The notes below the pieces were generated by a model. It was not told the DNA's origin. It was given only the letters and a program-made list of their open reading frames with translations, and ran no database searches. From positions 465,001 to 529,000 of the forward strand of contig JALIZF010001773.1 of assembly GCA_029948255.1 (NCBI GenBank): DNA of 64,000 nt. The letters run 5' to 3'. Position 1 is the stretch's first letter. Every line of letters begins with the position of its first letter. Position numbers and translations under genes: made by a program. The DNA comes from Telmatactis stephensoni. Taxonomy: Eukaryota; Cnidaria; Anthozoa; Actiniaria; Isophelliidae. Shown here piece after piece: positions 11,501 through 20,636 of the stretch.

Positions 11501-12864
11501 CTAAATATCTTCAAGAAGCTTTACTATAACTTGACATAGTTTTGTGAAGGGTTTGACAAATGTAGTCCTTACAGCTTTTGATGCATCACTGTCGCTTAAT
11601 GAAAAAAGTAAGGAAAACAGCAGCTTTGAAGTTTTGGGTAAGTACTTGGTGTATGCAACCCCGGGGGGGGGGGGACTCCATTGTAAAAGGATCGGGTATG
11701 CTCGTCGGAAATTTTCAAAAATACCCTAAAAGATACCAAATCGCTGATTTTTACCCCTAAGAGATACGACGAGCATACCCGATCCTTTTACAATAGAGTC
11801 CCTCCCCCCGGGTATGCAACACCAACTATACGCAGCACCAAGTGTACCAAAAAGATTGTATTTTGATGGACGTATTTTCTATCGATACACTTGGTGTTGC
11901 ATACAACAATTACTTGCCTTTTTGCTGATTATGCTCTCCTGATTATGTATAGTCAAGAATACAGCGAAGCTCTTACATTAGTATTTTTTGATACATGCCG
12001 TTTTCGAATTAAAACCGATACCATTTATATTAGTGAAAGACTATGATAATATTTTGATCGTACTGGAAGTCCTAGCAACACTATGAATTCAGTTCGCATT
12101 ACTGCTTTACGCATCCTAACTGTCGGTAAGGGTAGGATGCGTCTGTGGCATGAGTTGATTAGGTTTGTGTGTGTGTTGGGGGGGGGGGGGTAACATCTCG
12201 GTGGAACCAGCAATAATCCCTTTTTTCTGTTTAGTTTACTCATATTCAATCTACAAATCAAAGATTTCCTTGGTTATTTTGGGTGCGCTCCTAGCCGTTT
12301 TCAGCTCATGCTGGTAGTGAGTGAACGCGCTGTCAAAGCACACGCACTAAAAGGCGGACGAACAGCGAGCGAGCACGCGGTGTGACACAGTGTTGGCGCG
12401 CGTTTTTTTCCCCCTTATTTTGGCATTTGTTAATTTTCTATATGTTTATGGAGCTCCGCTATAACACAAGGGTTCCTGTGGTACCTAAAACTAACAGTAC
12501 ACTGCTCACCATAACGAAACTAAAAATCTAAATAAAATATAAACTTCACCTTCATACTTAGAGAAAATAACCATTCGTTATCAAATTCCAAACCATAAGA
12601 CATTTCAGACGGTGACAAGTCCACCAACTCACATGTGCCAGCACCACTTTTATCTGGACGAAAATTCGTTGCTGTGCAGCGTGAATTCCGAAGACATTTG
12701 TGACCACATGAAAGCATCGATTGCGGACCAAAAGACGTGTAGAAAACACCTTTTGAATTCCTGTAATTTTCTCTTACAGAAAAAATCGTCGCTTTATTTT
12801 CAGTGGCTTCCGCAATGGCCAATGATAAAAGCAAAGGTAAACCGAAAATTAAGGAGTTGAACAT
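7688..12864 (-). CDS. Secreted PAN-EGF-glycine-rich (ALK/LTK-type) protein, complete gene
   Basis: Three exons (12864-12550, 9600-9480, 8514-7688) join without a frame break to 1263 nt, giving 420 residues plus stop. Order: signal peptide, PAN/apple domain, EGF domain, then a long glycine-rich domain like the one next to the membrane in the receptor tyrosine kinases ALK and LTK. There is no transmembrane helix or kinase after it; the protein ends shortly after the glycine-rich fold, so it should be secreted. In ALK/LTK this domain takes part in ligand binding; a soluble version could bind similar ligands or act in extracellular matrix or mucus, which is inference. Exon phases match the neighbouring gene at 2704-159, so the two are likely tandem duplicates that diverged in the third module. 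Its introns contain MITEs and a LINE remnant. Confidence 0.8.
9191..9311. repeat. Foldback element in intron
   Basis: TTCGCCTGCCATATACAAAG at the left pairs imperfectly with TGTATGTGGCAAGCGAA at the right. GAGGCTATGTGC pairs with GCATATAGCCTC inside. It lies between the EGF and glycine-rich exons. Confidence 0.6.
9480..9600 (-). CDS. Exon 2: EGF-like domain
   Basis: Too short and too interrupted for a long reading frame. With acceptor CTTTCCTTAG before 9600 and donor GTACCC after 9480 it encodes DDCRFVRCENGGSC, then YRCSCPTLWTGDKC, an EGF module with six cysteines. Its length (121 nt) and phases (0 in, 1 out) equal those of the EGF exon at 590-470. The donor is weaker than consensus. Confidence 0.82.
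9672..9800. repeat. Foldback element next to EGF exon
   Basis: Inverted ends ATCGGGCAACTTTGGCTCGATTC / GAATCGAGCTAAAAGTTGCCCGAT, with internal GAGTTTGGTC / GACCAAACGAG pairing. It lies about 70 bp upstream of the EGF exon acceptor, in the intron. Confidence 0.7.
10100..10575 (+). mobile_element. 3' end of a non-LTR retrotransposon (LINE), truncated
   Basis: An open frame to 10504 has the C-terminal tail of a CR1/L2-like reverse transcriptase polyprotein: RIRAARVITCSGYDTSS, then KRSKQKAVMVYKSLNALTP, then LWNGFSVELRKSSSLTQFKR, ending SDSHTANM. The catalytic RT palm is absent, so it is a 5'-truncated dead copy. The 3' tail ends in TCTG repeats (10568-10583), as these LINEs often do. It is inserted in the PAN-to-EGF intron of the 12864-7688 gene, on the opposite strand. 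Confidence 0.8.
11660..11811. mobile_element. Small GC-tipped MITE with 9-bp target duplication
   Basis: Inverted ends (poly-G run then ACTCCATTGTAAAAGGATCG; right end complementary) are flanked by GTATGCAAC on both sides (11651-11659 and 11812-11820). The target itself lies in an older palindrome (TACTTGGTG ... CACCAAGTGTA), so this is a nested insertion. Confidence 0.8.
12550..12864 (-). CDS. Exon 1: signal peptide + PAN/apple domain
   Basis: The ATG at 12864 begins a signal peptide (MFNSLIFGLPLLLSLAIAEA). A PAN/apple module follows, with SCGHKCLRNSRCTATNFR and GTCELVDL. The donor GTGAAG at 12549-12544 closes the exon in phase 0 after 105 codons. The in-frame upstream codon at 12894 is TTG, so it is not a start. 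Confidence 0.78.
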
Positions 12865-12899
12865 GGTTCTCGCTGGCACTAGCAAACTTTTCAATTCGA

Positions 12900-14480
12900 A
12901 CTGTTTTGCTGGGTGCTATACGAAGTAAAAACCAAATGTTTTGTAGTCTGTAATTTAATAGCGATGACTGCTTTAATTTAAGTAAAAAGATGATATCGTT
13001 TCAATCACTCTGCTTCCTCTATAATGACTCTTGGACATTTCCCGCTTTCCAAATCTGTCAGCGCGTAGATACTTAGTAGACTGATAAGAGTAAAATAAGT
13101 GAATTTATCTTGCAAAATTAAAAGCAATAGACCTTTTTCTCAACTGACGGGCCATTTGACTGGCCAAGACAAAGTATTCTTCATTCTTTGAGTTTTAATT
13201 TCTTGTAGTATTTTTAATTCAACGATCTTTTAGAGATTTGCTTTTGTTTGTATTAATATTATTTTAAATTTGCTGCCTATCAATGTCTGGAAATTAAAGT
13301 TTGCTTTGAAGCGAGAAAATGCGCTAATTCGCATTCGCAGGCAGACATTAAAACTCAGAAGAGCTATTAAAAGAAAGACTAAGAAATAAATGACTGTGAA
13401 TAAATAAACGAATGAATCAATTAGTTTTAGAATCGTCTGGATTTTAGTACTGACGTCAACCGGTCCGCAACACTTCCTTTTTTAAAAATGTGGTATGGGC
13501 AGAAGAAGCATAACTCAGTTTTCTAAATCTGGAAATGATAAAATATTTAACAATATTCCCTATACCATATAATATGATTATGTAATAGTAATAATAAACA
13601 TCAATAAGCATAAAACTAAAAGTAAAGTCTTCATTATCATTATTAGAGTAGATTTCGTATGACTGTGAGAACAGCACCGCGCACGGTCGCGGCACGGTAA
13701 TTACGCGTCAGGAATTTCAACTGTTTTTATTGTATACAGGGCACTGAAACGGACACGGTAGTTGATATATTTCTTCAGTCAAACTGCATGGTAGTGTTTT
13801 TGCAGGTGGGTTGAATACGATGACACAATTACCAAACAGTCATACCTATATGTTTTTGTATATCTGTACGACACAGTCACGCTAGAGTAGTTTTCGTATG
13901 ACTGTGAAAACGGCACCGCACGTTCACAGCACGGTTACGGCAGGAATTTCGAATGTTTTACAGCGGAGCTTCGCGAGCGGAGCACCATACTTTAGAAAAA
14001 AATGGTAACCATCGAGTGATTTTTCATGGCTTGAGTATACGTCCACTCCGTCGTCGTCCGTCCGTCCGGCCCCATCGCGATGCTGATTGGCTGATTGCTT
14101 TTTGGTGCCAACTACTTGATGCGCGCCGACACTTTGATAACTGATAATTTACATGTTTCATCGCAGTTTTAACTTGCAAAACTTAAAAATATCATTCAAA
14201 CCTCGTAAAAATTTTGCGATTTTCATGATCATTAATCTGTGCCAATCTTGACGAGTTAAGGCGACAAAAACCGTACGTTTGAATTTTTGTCGGGCCCGGT
14301 GTCGTTTCAAACAGTGCTCGAAAGACGAAGGACACAGAGAACATTTTCAAAGCTTGACGACTTTTTAGTTGGATTCGTATCGCGTAGCTACAAAAAACTT
14401 ATCATAATGAATGAGTCATTGAGGATTGTGTATTTTTCGTTTCGTGAAGATGCCTTCAGTAAAGATGCCTTCTTAAAAAT
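12900..14480. other. No gene seen; diverged MITE copies
   Basis: Two partial copies of the AGAGTAGATTTCGTATGACTG repeat family begin at about 13644 and 13887. No domain or splice-supported exon was recognised here. The stretch upstream of 12864 presumably contains the promoter of the glycine-rich gene, but no element can be named. Confidence 0.5.
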
Positions 14481-14490
14481 CTAGCTAAAG

Positions 14491-14830
14491 TTGGAAATCT
14501 CGTCTGTGGAGGCCCTCACTTTATATTACCAGGCTGGTTCTCTACGTACAGCAAAGGACGCCATGCAGGTAGGCACAAAATGCGAGGACGGATCCACGAT
14601 CATCCTTCGATGCGTCGTTATAGGAATAGGAAACCGTCTAGACCATCCAGACGAAATTTTGGAAAAGTATTGAAGGCCTACTTTGCTCATTGTAACCCCC
14701 CCCCCTCCAGATAAATATTGCACAGTCTGTCCCTAATATCTTTGTTGTCGCTTTTCCTCAATCACAGAAAAGTTTGCTAAATGTTTTTTGTCTTCTACAG
14801 GCTATCATCATGGCGAAAACAAGAAGCAAT
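14491..14830 (+). CDS. Two possible exons of an unknown gene
   Basis: An open segment ending ...TAKDAMQ at 14568 is followed by donor GTAGGC. At 14801-14830 a strong acceptor (TTTTTTGTCTTCTACAG) and donor (GTAAGT) enclose 30 nt reading AIIMAKTRSN. Both junctions are phase 0 and join in frame. No family is recognised and no further exons were found, so this may be chance or a gene remnant. Confidence 0.25.
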
Positions 14831-14950
14831 GTAAGTCTAGCTGCCGTGAGAATAGACCCAAGTCAACAACAGCCTATTAAGGCGGACACAGAAAGTAAAC
14901 GAACACACCTCAAAAGACGATCTAGCCTTCCAACAACACAAGACGAAGTA

Positions 14951-15175
14951 AAGGCGGCGAAATACGAGACACAAAAACCCTCAACTTGTCGCGCAACATT
15001 GTTGCGTTGCAGGTTTTTGATCGATGTTGCGCGTTTTTCACCTCGCGATCTCAACTTGTCACGCAACAAAAGATTTTCCGCGAGGTGAAAAACGCGCAAC
15101 ATCGATCAAAAACCTGCAACGCAACAATGTTGCGCGACAAGTTGAGGGTTTTTGTGTCTCGTATTTCGCCGCCTT
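14951..15175. mobile_element. Perfect 97-bp inverted repeat
   Basis: Arms 14951-15047 and 15079-15175 are exact reverse complements; the spacer is 31 bp. A shorter GGCGGACACAGAAAG copy of the end preceded by TTAA occurs at about 14877, and the right end is followed by TTAA-like sequence, so the full element may be 14877-15178. The low divergence implies recent insertion or gene-conversion-like maintenance. Confidence 0.8.
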
Positions 15176-16087
15176 AACTTACAGCTTCCTTGCAACAAAC
15201 CGCTGTGGTAGAAAACCCTTGTTTAGCCAAAAGTACAAACCTTAACTAAACTGGGCTCTTCTCAGCAACGACAACGTCCACACACTTCACTATACACTAT
15301 GCTAAACAAACAACTCCAAAAGCTACACCTTGCAGTGCACTTGTTTGGAAGCCCGTACACACTCACACAACACAACCAGAACCAGAACCTCGAGGAATTC
15401 AACAAATAAAGCCAATGGACGCCTGATTGGGAAAATTATCTTAGAACTTTGGTTTACTCGAGGTCCGTTGTGCATACTAACCAGCCGAGGTGTCTTCATC
15501 TGTCAGTGCAGCTAGAAAATATGGAATGCGATTGATAAATTAATCTGAGTTGATAAAACAAATATAACTATAGTTGAATGAGTACTTTGTTCTGTGCTAT
15601 ATCGCTTTCCCCACATCAGAGTTATGAGATTTTCATACCAGGGATGTATTAACCTATAGAAAACATGTTTTTGAAGGAAAATGTATTGAAACTCGTCTTT
15701 TGAAATATTTTCTTTTGAGTTTGAAACTTTCAACCAATGACAGGCCTCAAACACAATAGACAAAAAAAGCTACCAATTTGTCATGTTCCCCACATAGAAA
15801 TTTTATTTAAACCCACAAAAGAATTATCTCTAAAAGGAAATCATAAAGTAGATACAAAAAATAAAGATGTACTTTCCTACAAAGTTATAGCAATTTTTCA
15901 TGATTTAACCAATAAGATGAACGGTTTGAATATATATACCACAATTTGAGCACCTTAATTTGTGCATTCCATGCCGCTCAGTACTACAATTCGTTAGACG
16001 GACCATACTTAATTCTGTTAAATATTTGCAGAAATTGAGGCGCGCACAGGCTCTTTTGCATCTCAGTCCGAATGGGCAATTTGCACG

Positions 16088-16248
16088 ATGGCGTCATTAT
16101 ATTTTACTACAACTACCAGAATGCTCTACGAATTTTCTTTCTTATTCAGATTTTTATTCCCTTTTGAGAATAGTCAAACAAATGGCACTAATTATTTTAC
16201 AAAACAAAGTGGGCAAAGCATTCTGGTAGTTGTAGTATATGACGCCAT
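16088..16248. mobile_element. MITE with ATGGCGTCAT ends
   Basis: Inverted ends ATGGCGTCATTATATTTTAC... and their complement near 16248 share CTACCAGAATGCT. A relative lies at 63697-63796. Confidence 0.7.
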
Positions 16249-16763
16249 AATGCTCAGTGTTTGACAAGTTAATAATTTTTACCAGACAAGAGACTGAGTA
16301 AAGCTAGGAAGACTAAGATTCCCTTAAATAGTTATATTGGAGGGAATTCTCTGCGAATATTTTCTAATGGGAACGAAAGTAAACAATGGGCTTTTTGGAA
16401 GTCTTGAATCATAATCTAAACTGAACATTTAAACTCGAATAAAAACTTGCAAGTAGCTAATGAAAACATATGACTATATAAGCTCTATAAAGCTCGAACT
16501 TTTCAAAACGCGTCAATTGCAACGCACATGAGTTCGAGTTCTTCGCTCAGTTGACTTTTAAAAACAAATTTCAGTATCTAGCTTGCATTTATAGCAATTT
16601 TCTCTTTACAAGAGCTTGAATATAGCAATTACACTTCTGTCTAATTTCCAAAACCAACAAATTCTCAAAAATATCGAACAACAACCTTGAACACTACAGT
16701 TCTTCTTACCTTTGGTTTTGCTGCATTTTGAATTCAAATTTGTTCATCATTAGACCTTTTTGC

Positions 16764-17056
16764 CGTAACACTATTTTCCAACTTCTTGCATCTTGAAACA
16801 AAGAACTGCATCGTAGAATGTGCGGAATGTGAACTTCTTTTGTTTGAAATGAGACTTCCCTTTGTCTTTCAATCAAGAACACACATAACAATGAGGCTCC
16901 GAGCAACAGAACTTGGAGCCATATTCATGTCTTCTTGATTGGAAGACAAAGGGGAGTTTTATTTCAAACGAAAGAAGTTAACATGCAAGTTATTCCGCAC
17001 ACTCTACGGTGCAGTTCTTTGTTTCAAGATGCACGAAGTTGGAAAATAGTGTTACG
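16764..17056. repeat. Inverted pair of exon-like segments
   Basis: Left arm 16764-16879 and right arm 16932-17056 are diverged inverted copies around a palindromic centre (GGCTCC...GGAGCC). Read outwards, both copies stay open and encode similar peptides (FQTKEVHIPHILRCSSLFQD on minus; FQTKEVNMQVIPHTLRCSSL on plus, then LFQDARSWKIVLR in both). The left copy ends in a donor-like AAG/GTAAGA near 16709. No family is recognised. Confidence 0.5.
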
Positions 17057-18327
17057 AAGCAGCAAGTGATAACATGTCGAGAATGCATGAACCACTGGAC
17101 GGAAGTGGCCTCAATTACGGTTTTAACCTGGCTTAGGGCTGCCTCTTTCATAAAGAGAGTCGTATATAGTCGCCCCAAAGTTTTTCGGGGCATTACAGTC
17201 GAGTGCAGAAGTACGAACAGCTAGAAATTATCCTTTCAAAATTATCCATTTGTCCAAGACAATGGAAGTTGAAAACATGCGCAGATGTTATCACTTGCTG
17301 CTCTATTGAAGTATGCGCTCGATATCACGTGGTCAAACAAATAATTCTCGACCAATCAAATTCCAAAATTGTTTGGAGGCGTATTTAGGGCGCTCTCTGA
17401 TTGGTCAATCAGTAAAATTATTAAGCAGGAAAATCGTGCAAGGAATTATGCACGATCATAGAAAGACATCCAAGTGAACTTTAACAAAGTCTAACAAAAT
17501 AACAATGGTTTGACTAGCATTTGCATAAAATATACAACAAACTACACAGTTTAGTTTATATTCTAAAAAATCATTTTCGGCAGTGCAAAGCCTGTAAAAA
17601 CTGCAAAGCTGCTAGCCTTGTAAAAAATACCTGAAGCTGATAATTGGCCTCATTTTAACGAGAAAAATTGTTTATTGCGTAGTTGAATTAAGGTGGCCCG
17701 CGGGTATTTATTGTGGGGAAGGCTCGATTTTTTTAGGTCAAATTTTGAACGGGTAAATAGCAATCGATTTCTGAAATTTTTGGTACGCAGAATAAGACAT
17801 CTTTTAAAAAATGGTGTAACTTTTAAGGCAAATAGAATAAAAGTTTAGGAGATATAGTCGATATTCTCAAACCAGGCTTTTTATTTACTACGTGAGTACA
17901 CGCCGCCAATGCTGATAGCATATCGTAAAGACCGTAAATATTCCCAGAGTTTAGGATACTCATGTTATGTTAGCAAATAAGAGATAATTAGTACTTGAAT
18001 TAAATACTGCAAGGGATAGCCTTACAGATATATATTATAGGATTGTTATATAGAGTTGTATCGTACTGCATTTTTAAATCACTATGATTGATAGGTTCAC
18101 ATTTCTGTTCTCTCACTTTTCCTTAATTTCGATATTGCTGTCATAAGTTTAGTAGTAATCTGTAGCTTATGGTATGCAATACTGACAGTTTATCTTAGAA
18201 TGTAAGTTCTTTCCTTTAGGAATGATAAAAAGCTTTTACTTTAAGTTTTACTAGCTACGCAACAAGGAATTCTATCTTGTCCTTCATAGTTGGACCAATA
18301 GGAATAGAGCTAGTTTCGTGTATACAT

Positions 18328-18470
18328 AGAATGGTTTTCATTAACCCGTGAAACAAAGTGTATTAGTTAAAGTGTGATAGTCAAATAACAACAAAAGAAC
18401 ACAATGGAATTAGGGTGTATTAAAGAGTGATACAGTAAAGTGTGTTTCACGGGTTAATGAAATCCACTCT
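18328..18470. mobile_element. MITE with CATTAACCCGTGAAAC arms
   Basis: AGAATGGTTTTCATTAACCC and its diverged complement near 18470 face each other. A related TTTCACGGGTTAA sequence lies at about 49010. Confidence 0.65.
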
Positions 18471-18701
18471 ATCAATCAAGCTTGCGTATCATTTCGCATA
18501 ATTGCTTAGCAGTTATAAATTCCTATACGCCTAGTTTTGTAGTTCAGAGTACGTAGTAGTAGCAGTAGTTAGTCAAGAGTCGCATGTACTAGGACCAAGT
18601 ACCTCTAGCAGCAAAAGAGAAATAAAGAGGAAGAACAAGAACGATCCCGAAAAAGTCATTGTTACATAAACGTGATGTGTGATCGTCCTTTATATACCAC
18701 T

Positions 18702-19222
18702 TAGTCCAGTCCCAGACTCTCTTTCTTGCCGCTCCAGGACTCGCGGAGAAAGGAGAGTCCAGTATATAACTTGCATGCGCATGTGCAAAATGAGCCAATC
18801 AGATTAAAGTTTTATTTTGAGAGCTTGCAATATGCAAACTCAGTGTGTTTTGCTGTCAAAAAATATGGTAGTGATGCGTATCGAAAAATTCACAAATACG
18901 TCTTTCCCAACTGTCCATCCGTAAATGGCCTGGAACTGCTCAAACTTTGGTAAAAGATTATAGTTGGTTTTTCCAAGTGCATAGCTCACTGAATCAACAA
19001 ATTGCTTTCCGAAATGAGACTGATATCGTGTATACAAAACACTTTCTTCTTCAGCCATCTTGAATCATTAGACGACTTTATTTAGGATTTGTAACCACGC
19101 GATCACCACATGAATGTGGTGATCGCGTGGTCACTAAGCTGACATGCGCATGCAAGTTATACTGGACTCTCCTTTCTCCGTGAGTCCTGGAGCGGCATGA
19201 AAGAGAGTCTGGGACTGGACTA
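18702..19222. mobile_element. 521-bp TIR element carrying a helicase exon (Pack-MULE-like)
   Basis: Terminal inverted repeats of about 90 bp start TAGTCCAGTCCCAGACTCTC and are nearly identical at both ends. The flanks carry the same 9 bp, TATACCACT (18693-18701 and 19223-19231), a duplication length typical of Mutator-like elements. The interior is not repeat-like: on the minus strand it holds an ATG-initiated reading frame resembling a RecQ-type helicase N-terminus. There is no transposase, so the element is non-autonomous. Mutator assignment is inference from TIR length and duplication size. Confidence 0.75.
18840..19058 (-). pseudogene. RecQ-like helicase first-exon fragment captured in TIR element
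   Basis: Starts with a genuine ATG at 19058 (MAEEESVLYTRYQSHFGKQF). It continues with SYALGKTNYNLLPKFEQFQA and WTVGKDVFVNFS. This resembles the Q-motif and pre-Walker segment of RecQ/DEAD-box helicases (LKPEQ..A...GKDVFV), stopping before the ATP-binding GK[ST] motif. The frame is open to 18840 but loses similarity after VFVNF, as expected if it reads into intron or mutated sequence. Confidence 0.5.
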
Positions 19223-19299
19223 TATACCACTGCGCAAGAAATCATTTTAGAATATATAGACGCGGGGCACTTATTCAGCATATTGTAACAGTTGTAATA

Positions 19300-19439
19300 A
19301 GCCCAAAGCGTGATGACGTTTTGACCCCTCTCTATACCAGAATCCTTTTTTTACTAATTATATTCTCGAGGGAATTTAAGATTTGAATATGAAAGGTTCT
19401 TGAAAAAGAGGGGATCAAAACGTCATCACGCTCGGGGCT
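19300..19439. repeat. Foldback element
   Basis: AAAGCGTGATGACGTTTTGA pairs with TCAAAACGTCATCACGCT, enclosing about 95 bp. Confidence 0.65.
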
Positions 19440-19469
19440 AATTGGAGCTGAAGGCATATTGCCAAGGGT

Positions 19470-19735
19470 ATATAGCTATTTCAGTTAACGTTGTCGCTGA
19501 AAAAAGTCTAAAGGCTAAAACCTTTCAACTATCTTTTGTTTAGTAACAAACTTCGCTGTAGGCTATCTGAGAAATTAGAATATGTGTCCAAGTTGTAGAA
19601 TTTTCAAGCATACAGTGAGTTTTTTATTGTAATGATGTCGCGGTGATAAAATTTTTCATGATTCCGCCCTCAAAGTTTTAGGCTTAGGCTTTTTTCAGCG
19701 ACAACGTTAATTGAATTAGCTATATATAAACGTGA
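19470..19735. repeat. Foldback element
   Basis: TATAGCTATTTCAGTTAACG with TTGTCGCTGAAAAAAG at the left is mirrored by CTTTTTTCAGCGACAACGTT at the right. Confidence 0.65.
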
Positions 19736-19946
19736 AAATAACCGGCGGTGCGATTCGATTACTTTCTCCGTCAATTCGAAGGAAATCCGCGAATTTCGAA
19801 ATTTATTTTCGTTACGCGTAAATTTGCGACAAAATGGCGCGTGAATTGTGACCATAACCTTTCCCCCTTTGGTTTGTGCAAAACGATCCGTGAAGACTCC
19901 TTTGTCGAAGGCGCATGCGTCAGTCGTGTACACATTCTTACTACCC

Positions 19947-20147
19947 TTAAAACCCGCCGCACACGTTGAGAAACCGCGTGAGGAAACTGCCACGCGAGGC
20001 ACTTACCCCAGACGATTTCTCGCAACAAACGCTGCATCTTTGGCTACGCGAGGCCAAAAATAGAGCAGGTAAACGAGCACATGGTGAGAAAAGTGCCTCG
20101 CGTGGCAGTTTCCTCACACAGTTTCTCAACGTGTGTGGCGGGCTTAA
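19947..20147. repeat. Foldback element with GCCGCACACG ends
   Basis: Left TTAAAACCCGCCGCACACGT and right ACGTGTGTGGCGGGCTTAA pair. GAGGAAACTGCCACGCGAGG is repeated inverted inside. Confidence 0.7.
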
Positions 20148-20219
20148 GCTGAGCATTTAAAATGCCCAAAATATCTTTACCTATGACATAATCATTATGT
20201 ACTCAAGACGCTTAGTGTC

Positions 20220-20636
20220 ATGGGAAGCAAGGGTGGCCGAAGGGTGAAAGAGGCAGTCTGTCACCTTTGTGGTCCCGAGTTCGATTCCCGGACGGGGCAT
20301 CATATATGGCTTGAGTTTCTTGTTCGTTCTCTCCCTTGCTTCGAGGGTTTTTTCTCCGATTACTCCGGTTTTCCTCCCTCAGTAAAAAACAAACTAGTTT
20401 CGATCTAAGCTGTGCTCCGTGATCAGGCATGGCTCGTATGGTGGCTGCTACGTGTATGCGTATGTAAATTTGTATGTAAATGTATAAATGTGCAACTGTT
20501 TATTATACTCTCGTAATGAAAGCGCCCTTGTATACCTTCGACTCGATCATGTTGAGCTGCGCCCTTCGTAATTCAGCACTTAGCTGCAAGGAAGGGTGAT
20601 TAGCTATACCCCAAATTTATTTATTTATTTATTTCA
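20220..20636 (+). mobile_element. tRNA-derived SINE
   Basis: The head has a pol III A-box-like TGGCCGAAGGG and a B-box GAGTTCGATTCC at about 20278-20289. A shared body follows (TCGAGGGTTTTTTCTCC, CCGGTTTTCCTCCC), and the 3' end is a run of ATTT repeats. The same body occurs inverted at 62490-62690, showing a family. Confidence 0.75.

Noticed and set aside
20220..20295. Functional tRNA gene
   Set aside because: A- and B-box-like sequences are present but no cloverleaf closes properly and the SINE body follows directly; the same body occurs at 62490-62690.
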